A stretch of DNA of 64,000 nt from Haloarcula amylovorans (GTDB taxonomy: Archaea; Halobacteriota; Halobacteria; Halobacteriales; Haloarculaceae), in assembly GCF_004681185.1 (NCBI RefSeq), contig NZ_SRIF01000001.1:1178001-1242000 (forward strand). Direction: 5' to 3'. The first letter of the stretch is position 1, and each line of letters opens with the position of its first letter. The notes below the pieces were generated by a model. That model searched no databases and had not been told where the DNA came from. It saw nothing but the letters and a program-made list of their open reading frames with translations. Position numbers and translations under genes: made by a program. Below are positions 24,586 to 33,369 of this stretch, one piece after another.

Positions 24586-24699
24586 ACGCCGTGCGAACGC
24601 ACCCGACAGATAAAAGAACGCAGGACGCGAATTTGGTGTGAACCGCATTCAAGCAACAATACTAGATATCACTCACGTATGGCGAATTTTGGCGATAGA

Positions 24700-24707
24700 T
24701 TTATATA
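24700..24707 (+). promoter_or_regulatory. TATA box of the cdcH operon
   Basis: TTTATATA at 24700-24707, in an A+T-rich patch, is about 29 bases before the ATG at 24733. The spacing predicts a leaderless or very short leader and supports that start instead of one 24 bases upstream. Confidence 0.75.
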
Positions 24708-24732
24708 GTTGTCTCACTTACTCAGAGTTAGG

Positions 24733-24981
24733 ATGAATTCAGAACAGCAGTTGTTCGACGAGACGCCCCTCCGCCGGTTCGAGTACGACGACAGCCTCGT
24801 GCTCGCGGCGGACGTGGGAGTCGCCGACGACGCCAGTGTGGACGTCGTCGACGGCACGGTCATCGTCGTCCGCGACGGCGAGCAGTACGAGCAGGAACTC
24901 CCCAACACTACCGACGCACGAGCGTTTATCAACAACGGCGTCCTCACTATCGAAGTGTCGGACGAGGAGAGTGATATCTGA
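24733..24981 (+). CDS. Hsp20-like small acidic partner upstream of CdcH (DUF7127-like)
   Basis: An 82-residue acidic protein beginning [20 protein letters not shown]. The pattern [25 protein letters not shown], then [15 protein letters not shown], matches the beta-sandwich of the alpha-crystallin/Hsp20 fold (the GVLTIEV motif is typical). I recall the same small gene before cdcH in other haloarchaea, as DUF7127. Its TGA overlaps the CdcH ATG by one base (TGATG), so translation is coupled. A substrate-delivery or regulatory role for the AAA machine is inferred. Confidence 0.8.
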   Translation: MNSEQQLFDETPLRRFEYDDSLVLAADVGVADDASVDVVDGTVIVVRDGEQYEQELPNTTDARAFINNGVLTIEVSDEESDI

Positions 24982-27257
24982 TGAAACTCACTGTCAAACC
25001 ACTCAAACAGAAGGACGCAGGGCGCGGACTCGCGGCTATCGACCGGGCCGCGATGAGCGAGATGGACCTCGAAAACGGCGATTACATCGTCCTCGATGGT
25101 AAGCAGGGACAGCGAGCCGTCGCGCGCGTCTGGCCCGGCTACCCCGAAGACGAGGCGAAGGGCATCGTCCGCATCGACGGGCAACTCCGGCAGGAGGCTG
25201 GCGTCGGGATCGACGACAGCGTCACCGTCGAGAAAGCCGACGTGAAGCCAGCGACGGCCATCACCGTCGCGCTCCCGCAGAACCTCCGGGTCCGCGGGAA
25301 CGTCGGCCCCATGATTCGAAACAACCTCAGCGGGCAGGCTGTCACGCAGGGCCAGACCGTCCCCGTGAGCTTCGGTCTCGGCCCGCTCTCGTCGATGTCC
25401 GGGCAGAAGATCCCGCTCAAGATCGCCGAAACCGACCCCGCCGGGACGGTCGTCGTCACGGACTCGACTGACATCCAGGTCAGTGAGAAGCCCGCCGAAC
25501 AGATTCGCGACGGCGAGGAAGGTGCGGCCGACCGCGAGTCGCCTGATGTGGCCTACGAGGACATCGGCGGACTCGACAACGAACTCGAACAGGTCCGCGA
25601 GATGATCGAGTTGCCGATGCGTCACCCCGAGCTGTTCCAGCAACTCGGCATCGAACCGCCGAAGGGCGTCCTGCTCCACGGTCCGCCCGGTACGGGGAAG
25701 ACCCTCATGGCGAAGGCTGTCGCCAACGAGATAGACGCCTACTTCACGACTATCTCCGGGCCGGAGATCATGTCGAAGTACTACGGCGAGAGCGAGGAGC
25801 AACTCCGCGAAATCTTCGAGGAGGCCGAGGAGGAGGCTCCGGCTATCGTCTTCATCGACGAGATTGACTCCATCGCACCCAAGCGCGGCGAGACCCAGGG
25901 CGACGTGGAACGCCGCGTCGTCGCCCAACTGCTCTCGCTGATGGACGGCCTCGAAGAGCGCGGCCAGGTCATCGTCATCGGCGCGACCAACCGCGTCGAC
26001 GCCATCGACCCCGCGCTCCGCCGTGGCGGACGTTTCGACCGCGAGATCGAGATCGGCGTCCCGGACAAAGAAGGCCGCAAGGAAATCCTGCAGGTCCACA
26101 CCCGCGGGATGCCCGTCGCCGACGACATCGACATCGACGGCTACGCCGAGAGCACCCACGGTTTCGTCGGTGCCGACCTTGAACAGCTGACCAAGGAGGG
26201 CGCGATGAACGCCCTCCGGCGCATCCGACCGGAACTCGACCTCGAGTCCGACGAGATAGACGCAGAGGTGCTCGAAAAGCTGGAAGTCACCGAGCGGGAC
26301 TTCAAGGACGCGATGAAGGGAATCGAACCCTCCGCGCTCCGCGAGGTGTTCGTCGAAGTCCCCGATGTCACGTGGGACTCCGTCGGTGGCTTAGAGGGCA
26401 CCAAAGAACGGCTCCGTGAGACCATCCAGTGGCCGCTCGAATATACCGAGGTGTTCGAGTCGATGGACTTAGACGCTGCGAAGGGCGTCCTGCTGTACGG
26501 CCCGCCGGGCACGGGGAAGACCCTGCTGGCGAAAGCCGTCGCCAACGAGGCCCAGTCGAACTTCATCTCCGTGAAGGGGCCGGAGCTACTGAACAAGTTC
26601 GTGGGCGAGTCCGAGAAGGGCGTCCGCGAAGTGTTCAGCAAGGCCCGCGAGAACGCCCCGACGGTGGTGTTCTTCGACGAGATCGACTCCATCGCCGGTG
26701 AACGAGGCGGCGGACAGTTCGACTCCGGTGTCGGCGAACGCGTCGTCTCACAACTGCTGACCGAACTCGACGGCATCGAGGAGATGGAGGACGTCGTCGT
26801 GGTCGCCACGACCAACCGACCCGACCTCATCGACGACGCGCTCCTGCGCCCGGGCCGACTGGACCGTCACGTCCACGTCCCGGTTCCCGACGAAGGGGCG
26901 CGGCGCGCCATCTTCAACGTGCACACCCGACAGAAGCCGCTGGCGGAGGGCGTGGACTTAGACAGCCTCGCCCGTCGGACCGAGGGCTACGTCGGGGCCG
27001 ACATCGAGGCGGTCTGCCGCGAAGCATCGATGGCCGCGACCCGCGAGTTCATCAACAACGTCGACCCCGAGGACATCGGTGACTCGGTCTCGAACGTCCG
27101 CGTGACGATGGACCACTTCGAGCACGCGCTCGACGAAGTCGGGCCCAGCGTCACCGAGGAGACCCGCGAGCGCTACGACGAGATCGAAAAGCGCTTCGAC
27201 ACCGCGGAACCCTCGCTGGGCGACGAGGACGACAAGGTCAGCCGAACGTTCCAGTAG
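24981..27257 (+). CDS. cdcH: CdcH, CDC48/VAT-type AAA ATPase
   Basis: A 758-residue two-ring AAA unfoldase, the archaeal p97/CDC48. The N domain (about 1-180) starts [19 protein letters not shown] and includes the double-psi barrel [18 protein letters not shown]1 has Walker [14 protein letters not shown] near residue 235, [12 protein letters not shown] and [21 protein letters not shown]2 has [13 protein letters not shown] near 510, [14 protein letters not shown] and [17 protein letters not shown]. Both rings keep the catalytic Glu and arginine fingers, so both should be active. Linkage to the Hsp20-like gene by a one-base overlap suggests shared function in protein extraction and quality control. 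The C-terminal tail ends DDKVSRTFQ. Confidence 0.97.
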   Translation: MKLTVKPLKQKDAGRGLAAIDRAAMSEMDLENGDYIVLDGKQGQRAVARVWPGYPEDEAKGIVRIDGQLRQEAGVGIDDSVTVEKADVKPATAITVALPQNLRVRGNVGPMIRNNLSGQAVTQGQTVPVSFGLGPLSSMSGQKIPLKIAETDPAGTVVVTDSTDIQVSEKPAEQIRDGEEGAADRESPDVAYEDIGGLDNELEQVREMIELPMRHPELFQQLGIEPPKGVLLHGPPGTGKTLMAKAVANEIDAYFTTISGPEIMSKYYGESEEQLREIFEEAEEEAPAIVFIDEIDSIAPKRGETQGDVERRVVAQLLSLMDGLEERGQVIVIGATNRVDAIDPALRRGGRFDREIEIGVPDKEGRKEILQVHTRGMPVADDIDIDGYAESTHGFVGADLEQLTKEGAMNALRRIRPELDLESDEIDAEVLEKLEVTERDFKDAMKGIEPSALREVFVEVPDVTWDSVGGLEGTKERLRETIQWPLEYTEVFESMDLDAAKGVLLYGPPGTGKTLLAKAVANEAQSNFISVKGPELLNKFVGESEKGVREVFSKARENAPTVVFFDEIDSIAGERGGGQFDSGVGERVVSQLLTELDGIEEMEDVVVVATTNRPDLIDDALLRPGRLDRHVHVPVPDEGARRAIFNVHTRQKPLAEGVDLDSLARRTEGYVGADIEAVCREASMAATREFINNVDPEDIGDSVSNVRVTMDHFEHALDEVGPSVTEETRERYDEIEKRFDTAEPSLGDEDDKVSRTFQ

Positions 27258-27277
27258 TACGACCTTTTTCGTCGTTG

Positions 27278-27432
27278 GGTCGCCTACGGCGACCACGCCT
27301 CGAAAAACGTCCTCAGAAGTCGAAGACTTCTGATGGGTTGCGTTAGAGCTTCGCTCTAACGAACGTCGATGAAAAAGCCGGAATCGCCGCCGGCGATTCC
27401 GGAGAAACCGCGCCTCGCTTCGCTCGGCGCGG
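27278..27432. repeat. Array of five hairpins with three-base loops
   Basis: The stems are GGTCGCC/GGCGACC (27278-27294, loop TAC), TCAGAAGTC/GACTTCTGA (27313-27333, loop GAA) and CGTTAGAGC/GCTCTAACG (27341-27361, loop TTC). Then come CCGGAATCGCC/GGCGATTCCGG (27378-27402, loop GCC) and CCGCGCC/GGCGCGG around a GC-TTC-GC core (27408-27432). Stems have 7-11 perfect pairs and no two share a sequence, so this is a repeat of shape and not of sequence. The first begins 20 bases after the cdcH stop, and a T5 run lies between. Transcription termination or mRNA 3'-end protection is one reading. Confidence 0.75.
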
Positions 27433-27592
27433 TATGCTTCTCGGATACGCCTGCCCTTCCCCGGGTCGCGGCACGGAGGCCGCTCCCGGCCACTGCGGAG
27501 TTCTTCGTATTATCGACCTTCAGCAGCGACCGGCTATTTCATTCGACACGCAAAACCCCACGACCCGACCAGCCCGTGGTCGTTCCGACCAG

Positions 27593-27600
27593 TTATTTAA
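27593..27600 (+). promoter_or_regulatory. TATA box of coxC
   Basis: TTATTTAA is centred 28 bases before the ATG at 27625, supporting that ATG over the GTG at 27619 and predicting an almost leaderless mRNA. Confidence 0.65.
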
Positions 27601-27624
27601 CGACAGCACCCCCACCCTGTGAAC

Positions 27625-28443
27625 ATGGCCGAGGCCACAGAAGTGGCGAGCGAACACGCAGGCGACGAGGAGGAGGAACACGCCCACGAGAGTCGCTGGC
27701 CGCTGCCGGCGGCGATCGGGGCCGGCGCGCTGTATCTCGGCGCGGGTCTCTACTTCGTCGGCCAGAATCTGGTTCCGTCCGTCATCCCGATAGTCCTCGT
27801 CGCCGTCGGCGCACTCGGTCTCCTCGGCGGGCTCGCCGGGTGGGCCAACGAGGCGTTTATCGCGGACTACCGACGTTCGGGCGGCGGCGAGTCGGACGTC
27901 CTCAGAATGGGCATGATACTGTTTCTGGCCTCCGACGTAGCGACGTTCTCAGCGGGATTCGTCTACTACGCGTTCATCCGCGTCGGCGCGTGGCCACCCG
28001 AACACCTCCCGTCGCTGCTCGGATCGCTCGTCATCGTCAACACCGCGTTGCTGGTAGCAAGCAGCTTCACGCTCCACTACGGCCACGAAGCGCTTGAATC
28101 GGGGAACCGCCGCCGGTTCCTCGGTCTCATGGGTGCGACGCTACTGCTCGGTGTCGTCTTTCTCGGCGGGCAGGTCTACGAGTACTACGAACTGCTCGTC
28201 GCGGAGGGCTTTTCCCTCTCGACAGGCATCCTCGGCAGCGCCTTCTTCGGCCTGACGGGATTGCACGGCCTCCACGTCGCACTCGGCGTACTCCTCCTCG
28301 CTATCGCCTTTGGCCGGGCGCTCAGGGGACACTACTCGCCGGAAAGAGATACCGCCATCGAGACGACATCGCTGTACTGGCACTTCGTCGACGTCGTTTG
28401 GCTCTTCCTCGTCCTCGTGTTGTACGTCGGCGCGTCGATATAG
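27625..28443 (+). CDS. coxC: Cytochrome c oxidase (heme-copper) subunit III
   Basis: A 272-residue subunit of the aa3-type terminal oxidase in the cell membrane. It has seven helices. The family signatures are LRMGMILFLASDVATFSAGF, the conserved HYGHEALESGNRRRFLG loop, and FGLTGLHGLHVALGVLLLAIAF, followed by ETTSLYWHFVDVVWLFLVLVLYV (WHFVDVVW is diagnostic). The usual Glu in the SE motif of helix III is Asp here. The N-terminal 25 residues are acidic and His-containing (EEEEHAHES). It converges with the 171-residue cox-associated gene. Subunits I and II are encoded nearby on different strands. Confidence 0.95.
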   Translation: MAEATEVASEHAGDEEEEHAHESRWPLPAAIGAGALYLGAGLYFVGQNLVPSVIPIVLVAVGALGLLGGLAGWANEAFIADYRRSGGGESDVLRMGMILFLASDVATFSAGFVYYAFIRVGAWPPEHLPSLLGSLVIVNTALLVASSFTLHYGHEALESGNRRRFLGLMGATLLLGVVFLGGQVYEYYELLVAEGFSLSTGILGSAFFGLTGLHGLHVALGVLLLAIAFGRALRGHYSPERDTAIETTSLYWHFVDVVWLFLVLVLYVGASI

Positions 28444-28450
28444 CACCCGT

Positions 28451-28966
28451 TCAGCCGGCCTGTTCTTCCAGCGCGACCATTTTCCGGTATATCGGCGGCG
28501 AGAGGATGGCAAGCGTCCCGAACGCGATGGCGAACACGCCGAGCGGGAACTGAAGCGGCGCGGCGGCGTAGCACGGGTGCTCGGCGACGATAGTCACGTA
28601 GTGTTGTTCACCTTCGTAGGTGACTATCGACCCATTGCGGAACTCGGCCGCGTGGGGGAACTCGCCCTCGACTTTTGCCTCACCGACGGGGTCGTCAACC
28701 GCCTCGGTGAACGCCGTCTGTTCGGCCGACGACAGCTCCTCGTATTGGAAGCGAGCCAGGTTCGGGGCCGAGGTGTTACCGAACTGTCCGGCGGTCTCCT
28801 CGGGGCTCTCGACAGCGATGCTCGGATTGCCACAGCCAGCGAGATCTCCCTGGATGAGCGCGTAGCCGCCCGGCACCGCTGCACCGATGCCGACGGCGAC
28901 CAGCAAGACGCCGACGAACGGCGCGAGATAGGTGAACAGGACCGACTCCGGTTGTTCATCCGCCAT
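28451..28966 (-). CDS. Cox-associated two-helix membrane protein, unknown function
   Basis: A 171-residue protein with one N-terminal helix (APFVGVLLVAVGIGAAVPGGYALI), an extracytoplasmic middle of about 105 residues containing two cysteines (AGCGNP and EHPCYAAAP) and a C-terminal helix (PLGVFAIAFGTLAILSPP). The CxH-type surroundings could hold a disulphide or metal. It starts one base after the stop of subunit I on the same strand, so it is translated from the same mRNA. A role in oxidase assembly or as an accessory subunit is inferred only from this linkage. Confidence 0.65.
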   Translation of the reverse strand: MADEQPESVLFTYLAPFVGVLLVAVGIGAAVPGGYALIQGDLAGCGNPSIAVESPEETAGQFGNTSAPNLARFQYEELSSAEQTAFTEAVDDPVGEAKVEGEFPHAAEFRNGSIVTYEGEQHYVTIVAEHPCYAAAPLQFPLGVFAIAFGTLAILSPPIYRKMVALEEQAG

Positions 28967-28967
28967 T

Positions 28968-31262
28968 TTATGCCTCCATCTCGTGTGCGTTCCGACGACG
29001 TGACCGGAGGTACTGGAAGGTGACCGTCAATCCCAGTCCGTACGCCCAGTGGGCGACGAGGACGAAGCCGAGATAGCCGACGAACGCCAATCCCTGCTGG
29101 CCGGTGTAGAACGCGATGACGAACCCGGTCGAGATGAGCGTCGCGAAGACCAGTCCCGTCTCGAACATCAGACGGCCGGGGAGGTACTCCGAGAACGCGA
29201 GGAAGAGCAGCGGCCACGTGACGGCACCGCCGACGAGGAACAACAGCGCACCGACGAGCGGTGTCGCCGGGAGACCGACGAGTTCGGCAATCTCACTGAA
29301 GGAGGCCGGGTCGAGCACGCCGACGTACGCGGCCGTCCCGAGACCCCCGGTCATCAGGAGCGTGCCGACGATGCCGCCGGCGGCCGCCATCCACGCATTC
29401 CGGTAGACGTTCTCCGCGACGGTGCCGACACCGCCGAGGAGGCCGATGGGTTGCAGATCCGGTGCGTACGAGCGCCGAGTGCTCTCGGGTTCGGATGGTT
29501 CGAGGTCGTACTTCTCGACCATCCGCTCTTCGAACCACTGCCACTCCCGGGTGAACTGGTTGGTCGCTTTCAGGTCCCACGGATCCGTCGTCTGGACGAC
29601 ATCGCCCTTCCAGTAGGACACCAGCATGTTGTAGAGCCACAGCAGCGCACTCAGCCCGATGACGTACGCGCCGACGGTCGCAATCTGCTGGGCGAACTGA
29701 TACTCGACGGGGTAGATAGCCTGCCGCCGCGGCAGTCCCAGCCCGCCGATGACCAGCAGCGTCATGAACGTCACGAACGACCCGAAGATGAGCAACGCCG
29801 CCTGGAACTTCGCCATCCGCGTATCGTACCATCGGCCAGTGATGAGCGGATACCAGTAGTAACTCGCGGCGATCATCATGAAGGGGATGATGCCGACGAC
29901 GATGAGGTGGAAGTGTCCGACGACGTAGTAGGTGCCGTGATAGAGGACGTCGATGGGGATGACCGCGAGGAAGACGCCCGTGACCCCTCCGATAATGAAC
30001 GTCCCGATGCTACCGGCACAGAGTATGAAGGGTGCCGAGAGGCGGATGTCGCCGTCCCACATCGTCGTTATCCAGTTGAACGTCTTGATGGCGCTGGGGA
30101 CGGCGATGGCGATAGAGATCGCCATGAACGAGGCTTTGAGTCGCGGGTCGACGCCCGAGACGAACATGTGGTGGGCCCAGACGCCGAAAGAGAGCACGCC
30201 CATCCCCATGGTCGAGTAGACGATGAACTGGTAGCCGAACAGTTTTCGGCCGACGAACTTTGGAAGTAACGTGCTCATCAGCCCCGCCGCCGGCAAGAAG
30301 AGGATGTACACTTCGGGGTGGCCCCAGAACCAGAAGAGGTGTTGCCAGAGGATGGGACCGCCGCCTTCCGTGGCGAAGAACGTCGTGCCGAGGTTCCGGT
30401 CCAAGAGGAGCATCACGAGTGCGCTTCCGAGCAGCGGGAACGCGAACAGCGCGAGCCCGCTCGTAACGAGCATGTTCCACGAGAAGATGTCTAGGTTCGC
30501 CCACGTCACGCTCTCCGTTCGCTCGTAGACGATGGTCACGATGAAGTTTATCGCCCCGACGGTCGTGGCGATGCCGGAGAGGTGCAGGCCGAGTATCAGC
30601 AGGTCGATCTGCGGATTCGGTTGCTGGACTGACAGCGGGGCGTAGAGCGTCCAGCCGACGCTGACCTCGCGGACGGTGAGGAAGAACTGGATGGCGTCCT
30701 GCGGGAGAAACAGACTGAGAATCTGCCCGCCGACCTGCACCAGCAGGCCCATCCGCACCATCAGGAGTGCGGGAGGCAACAACCAGAAGCCGATGGCGTT
30801 CACGCGCGGGAACGCCATGTCGTCGGCCCCGATGAGCAGCGGGAGCATGTAGTTCCCGATGCCGAAGAAGACTGGCAGGACGAAGAATATCAGCATCGTC
30901 AGCCCGTGAGTCGTAAACAGCGCGTTGTACGTCTCTGGCGTCCAGATGTCCGCCTGTGCGGTGACGAGCTCCGTCCGGAGCATCATCGCGTCCATCCCGC
31001 CCCAGAGGCCGGCGACGGTGCCGAAGACAATGTAGAGCATCCCGATGTCGCGGTGATTCGTCGTCGTCAGCCAGCGATAGACCTCCGACTGAAGGCGGTC
31101 GATTTCGAATCGAATCTCCTCTCTGGTAGTGTACCCACCGTCGCTCTCGGGACGAACGCTATGGCGAGCGTGAAACCAGAGTGCGAGTATCCCGATGGCG
31201 AGGAGCGCCAGCGCGGACCCCTCGATGACTGCTCTGTTCAGCATCGTCCGGCGGGCACCCAC
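28968..31262 (-). CDS. coxA: Cytochrome c oxidase subunit I with C-terminal membrane extension
   Basis: A 764-residue catalytic subunit of an aa3-type oxidase. Heme and copper ligands are visible: TTHGLTMLIFF (heme a His), WFWGHPEVYILFLP (CuB His with the cross-linked Tyr), HHMFVSG (CuB) and VGHFHLIVVG (hemes). The D-channel IGADDMAFPRVN and K-channel VPSAIKTFNW indicate an A-type proton pump. After the usual end near residue 590 there are about 160 extra residues with four or five more helices, as in some haloarchaeal subunit I proteins. The start is unsettled: GTG 31262 or ATG 31244 is in frame, while the TATA box points to an out-of-frame ATG at 31296. The gene is divergent from coxB. Confidence 0.93.
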   Translation of the reverse strand: MGARRTMLNRAVIEGSALALLAIGILALWFHARHSVRPESDGGYTTREEIRFEIDRLQSEVYRWLTTTNHRDIGMLYIVFGTVAGLWGGMDAMMLRTELVTAQADIWTPETYNALFTTHGLTMLIFFVLPVFFGIGNYMLPLLIGADDMAFPRVNAIGFWLLPPALLMVRMGLLVQVGGQILSLFLPQDAIQFFLTVREVSVGWTLYAPLSVQQPNPQIDLLILGLHLSGIATTVGAINFIVTIVYERTESVTWANLDIFSWNMLVTSGLALFAFPLLGSALVMLLLDRNLGTTFFATEGGGPILWQHLFWFWGHPEVYILFLPAAGLMSTLLPKFVGRKLFGYQFIVYSTMGMGVLSFGVWAHHMFVSGVDPRLKASFMAISIAIAVPSAIKTFNWITTMWDGDIRLSAPFILCAGSIGTFIIGGVTGVFLAVIPIDVLYHGTYYVVGHFHLIVVGIIPFMMIAASYYWYPLITGRWYDTRMAKFQAALLIFGSFVTFMTLLVIGGLGLPRRQAIYPVEYQFAQQIATVGAYVIGLSALLWLYNMLVSYWKGDVVQTTDPWDLKATNQFTREWQWFEERMVEKYDLEPSEPESTRRSYAPDLQPIGLLGGVGTVAENVYRNAWMAAAGGIVGTLLMTGGLGTAAYVGVLDPASFSEIAELVGLPATPLVGALLFLVGGAVTWPLLFLAFSEYLPGRLMFETGLVFATLISTGFVIAFYTGQQGLAFVGYLGFVLVAHWAYGLGLTVTFQYLRSRRRNAHEMEA

Positions 31263-31322
31263 AGGACGGTCGGCGGCGACGCGGTCGGAGAACTCATTAG
31301 TTCACCCTGACGGTGCCACGCT

Positions 31323-31329
31323 CATAAAA
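31323..31329 (-). promoter_or_regulatory. TATA-like element before coxA
   Basis: Minus-strand TTTTATGA lies about 30 bases before an ATG at 31296 and about 64 before the in-frame GTG at 31262, in the divergent coxA/coxB spacer. Confidence 0.45.
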
Positions 31330-31397
31330 CCACGCGACGACGCGGGAACCTATCGATTTTCGATAGAGAACTCCCGCGCCGTCCCGGAGTCGCCAAG

Positions 31398-31405
31398 CTA
31401 TTTGA
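31398..31405 (+). promoter_or_regulatory. TATA-like element before coxB
   Basis: CTATTTGA is centred 29 bases before the coxB ATG at 31430, a leaderless spacing. Confidence 0.5.
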
Positions 31406-31429
31406 GGCGCGCGGAGCAAGGGATTCGTA

Positions 31430-32266
31430 ATGCGTCTCAGTCGCAGTTTGGCGTGGCTGTGTGTCCTCGCTTTCGGAGCCGTGGTCTTCTCCTCGCCCGC
31501 GGCCGCTCAGTCGGTCAACCGGGCGGCCATCGACGACCTGAACGAGCAGTTGCTGTACGTCGCGCTTCCGCTGACGCTATTCGTCGAGTTGACGCTCGTC
31601 TACGCCATCTATCGGTTCCGGAACAACGACCGCCCGAAACCGACCGTCGACGACCCCGCACTGGAGATTACGTGGACCGCCGCGACCGGCGCGATCTTGA
31701 TTTTCGTCGGCGTCTCCGCCTTCTTCGTCCTATTGAACCCCTACATCAGCCCCGCGGCCGCCGGGCCGACCGACACCGGCGGACAAGTGGCCGACGACAT
31801 GGAAGTCGAAGTGCTGGCCTACCAGTGGGGCTGGGAGTTCCACTATCCCGAGGCGAACGTCACGACCCAGTCTCGCCTCGTCCTCCCGAAAAACGAGAGC
31901 GTGACGTTCACGCTCAAGTCATCGCGGGTCATCCACTCGCTGTACATCCCGCAACTCGGCGTCAAGCAAGACATCTTCCCCGGACAGACGACGATTGCCC
32001 GGACCAAGCCCACGCAGACCGGATCCTATCGACTCTACTGTGCCGAACTCTGCGGGTCGGGCCACAGTCGGATGGACGCCACCGTCGTCGTCCTCAATCA
32101 GTCCGACTACGACGACTGGGTCGAACAACAGCAGCGTGCGTCCTCGACGAACGGCACCACGAGTAGCGGCACCGCAACGTCATCGGCGAACGGCACCACG
32201 ACGCCCGCGAACGGGACCGAGGCGGCACGCATCTCCGCTCCCGCCGCGCGCGCTCACGCCAGATAA
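31430..32266 (+). CDS. coxB: Cytochrome c oxidase subunit II (CuA subunit)
   Basis: A 278-residue subunit that takes electrons from the blue-copper donor. It has a signal peptide (LAFGAVVFSSPAAAQS), two helices (about 40-60 and 83-105) and an external cupredoxin domain. The CuA ligands are complete: VIHSLYIPQL (first His), CAELCGSGHSRM (two Cys, bridging Glu, second His, Met). The last 40 residues are a Ser/Thr/Asn/Gly tail with several NGT sites open to N-glycosylation. It is divergent from coxA, and its 3' end overlaps the convergent sulfatase-like gene by 13 bases. Confidence 0.95.
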   Translation: MRLSRSLAWLCVLAFGAVVFSSPAAAQSVNRAAIDDLNEQLLYVALPLTLFVELTLVYAIYRFRNNDRPKPTVDDPALEITWTAATGAILIFVGVSAFFVLLNPYISPAAAGPTDTGGQVADDMEVEVLAYQWGWEFHYPEANVTTQSRLVLPKNESVTFTLKSSRVIHSLYIPQLGVKQDIFPGQTTIARTKPTQTGSYRLYCAELCGSGHSRMDATVVVLNQSDYDDWVEQQQRASSTNGTTSSGTATSSANGTTTPANGTEAARISAPAARAHAR

Positions 32267-33174
32267 CCCAGTTGACGGAGGTGGTCCGTCGTCTCGGAGT
32301 CCTGTTCTCGCTCCGGCGGCGAAAGCGTCGGTTCGAAGGTCCGCTCGTCGGTTGCCGTCGTCTCCGCCCACGGCACCTGCCTCACTTCGGGAATGGGGAC
32401 AGCGTATCGGTGCATGTACATCCCCCACTCGCCGTAGGCGTTCCCGTGATCCGCGCTCAGGACAACCCTCTCGGCGTCTAGGTTCTCAAGCAGCAACGCC
32501 ACCTCGTCTAGGACCCAGCGGAGGTTGTCCAGATACGCGTCCCACACCTTCTGGAAGTCCCCGCCGTTCTTGAGATAGTCGAACGGCTCGCCCTCCCACG
32601 GTTCGAGCGTCTCGCGACCCTCGGCTATCGCCCGCGCAGTAAAGGGGTGATGTGGCTGTTCGTAGTGGACGACGAGTCGCTCGGGGTTTATTTCGCGCCC
32701 GACCGAAATCGCTCGCTCGGTGACCGGTCGCGGAAGTGTCAGGCCGACCGGCGGTGGGTCGGCGTACATCCACGGCTGATCGACGTAGCGGAAATCCTCG
32801 GGGCGGAGCGTCTTCCAGTCGGTGTTCGAGACGCCCCGGCCGTCCTCCGGGAACTCCCGTTCGGCGAGGACCCGCTGTGTGAACGCGTTCGCCGAGACTA
32901 GCGCTGTATCCGCAATCTCCGAGCGGTACTCCTCTGTGAACGTTTGGGCCATCCACTCGGCGGACGCGGAGCCGACCGACCAGATGGAGTCTACATCGTC
33001 GATAAAGTCGTACTCCCACGCGACCTCCCGCAACGCGTCCACCCGACAGGTATCGAGGATTACCAGCGCATCCCACTCTCGCTCGAAGACGTTCGTCCCC
33101 AACGGGTACCGTGAGAGGACGGACATCGCGAGACCCACGTACCCATAGTAGCCGCGTTTGAGTAGTGATTGCAC
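32254..33174 (-). CDS. Sulfatase/alkaline-phosphatase-like hydrolase domain protein
   Basis: About 306 residues of the alkaline-phosphatase-like fold. The N-terminal GTNVFEREWDALVILDTCRVDALRE carries the first metal Asp and a TC pair where the nucleophile normally sits. VLSADHGNAYGEWG supplies the DHG metal ligands, and HYEQPHHPF lies between. Related haloarchaeal proteins occur in polysaccharide and surface-glycan clusters and are annotated sulfatase-like. The start is uncertain: GTG at 33174 gives a 16-residue leader before MSVLSRY, ATG at 33126 would be shorter, and the frame is open to 33216. The end ETTDHLRQLGYLA resembles the sulfatase C terminus. Confidence 0.75.
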   Translation of the reverse strand: MQSLLKRGYYGYVGLAMSVLSRYPLGTNVFEREWDALVILDTCRVDALREVAWEYDFIDDVDSIWSVGSASAEWMAQTFTEEYRSEIADTALVSANAFTQRVLAEREFPEDGRGVSNTDWKTLRPEDFRYVDQPWMYADPPPVGLTLPRPVTERAISVGREINPERLVVHYEQPHHPFTARAIAEGRETLEPWEGEPFDYLKNGGDFQKVWDAYLDNLRWVLDEVALLLENLDAERVVLSADHGNAYGEWGMYMHRYAVPIPEVRQVPWAETTATDERTFEPTLSPPEREQDSETTDHLRQLGYLA

Positions 33175-33369
33175 AGACCACTGTCGGTGTTCACAAAGTA
33201 TTGTAAATGAGCCCACAAAGCTATAATTACGGATTACCGTCTGTTGTGAACGATCCTGTAATATTGTTGCACCGAGCGAACAGCGGTAAGCTCACTAATA
33301 AAACGTTGTCCAGGTACCGCTCCGACCCGTGTCACAACCCACATTATCGGCCGCGTCCGACTATAGCGT

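Larger units (their letters stand above)
27258..27624. other. Intergenic region with hairpin array, cdcH to coxC
   Basis: 367 bases without a credible gene. The left half holds five consecutive short hairpins (described separately). The middle (about 27460-27500) has further inverted segments such as CCGGG/CCCGG around GCGGC/GCCGC. The right end holds the coxC promoter. Open frames in it are Pro/Arg-rich and look non-coding. Confidence 0.6.

Noticed and set aside
31240..31296. Short frame beginning MSSPTASPP from the ATG best placed for the coxA TATA box
   Set aside because: It is only 19 codons and stops inside coxA. It is reported as a start anomaly and not as a gene.
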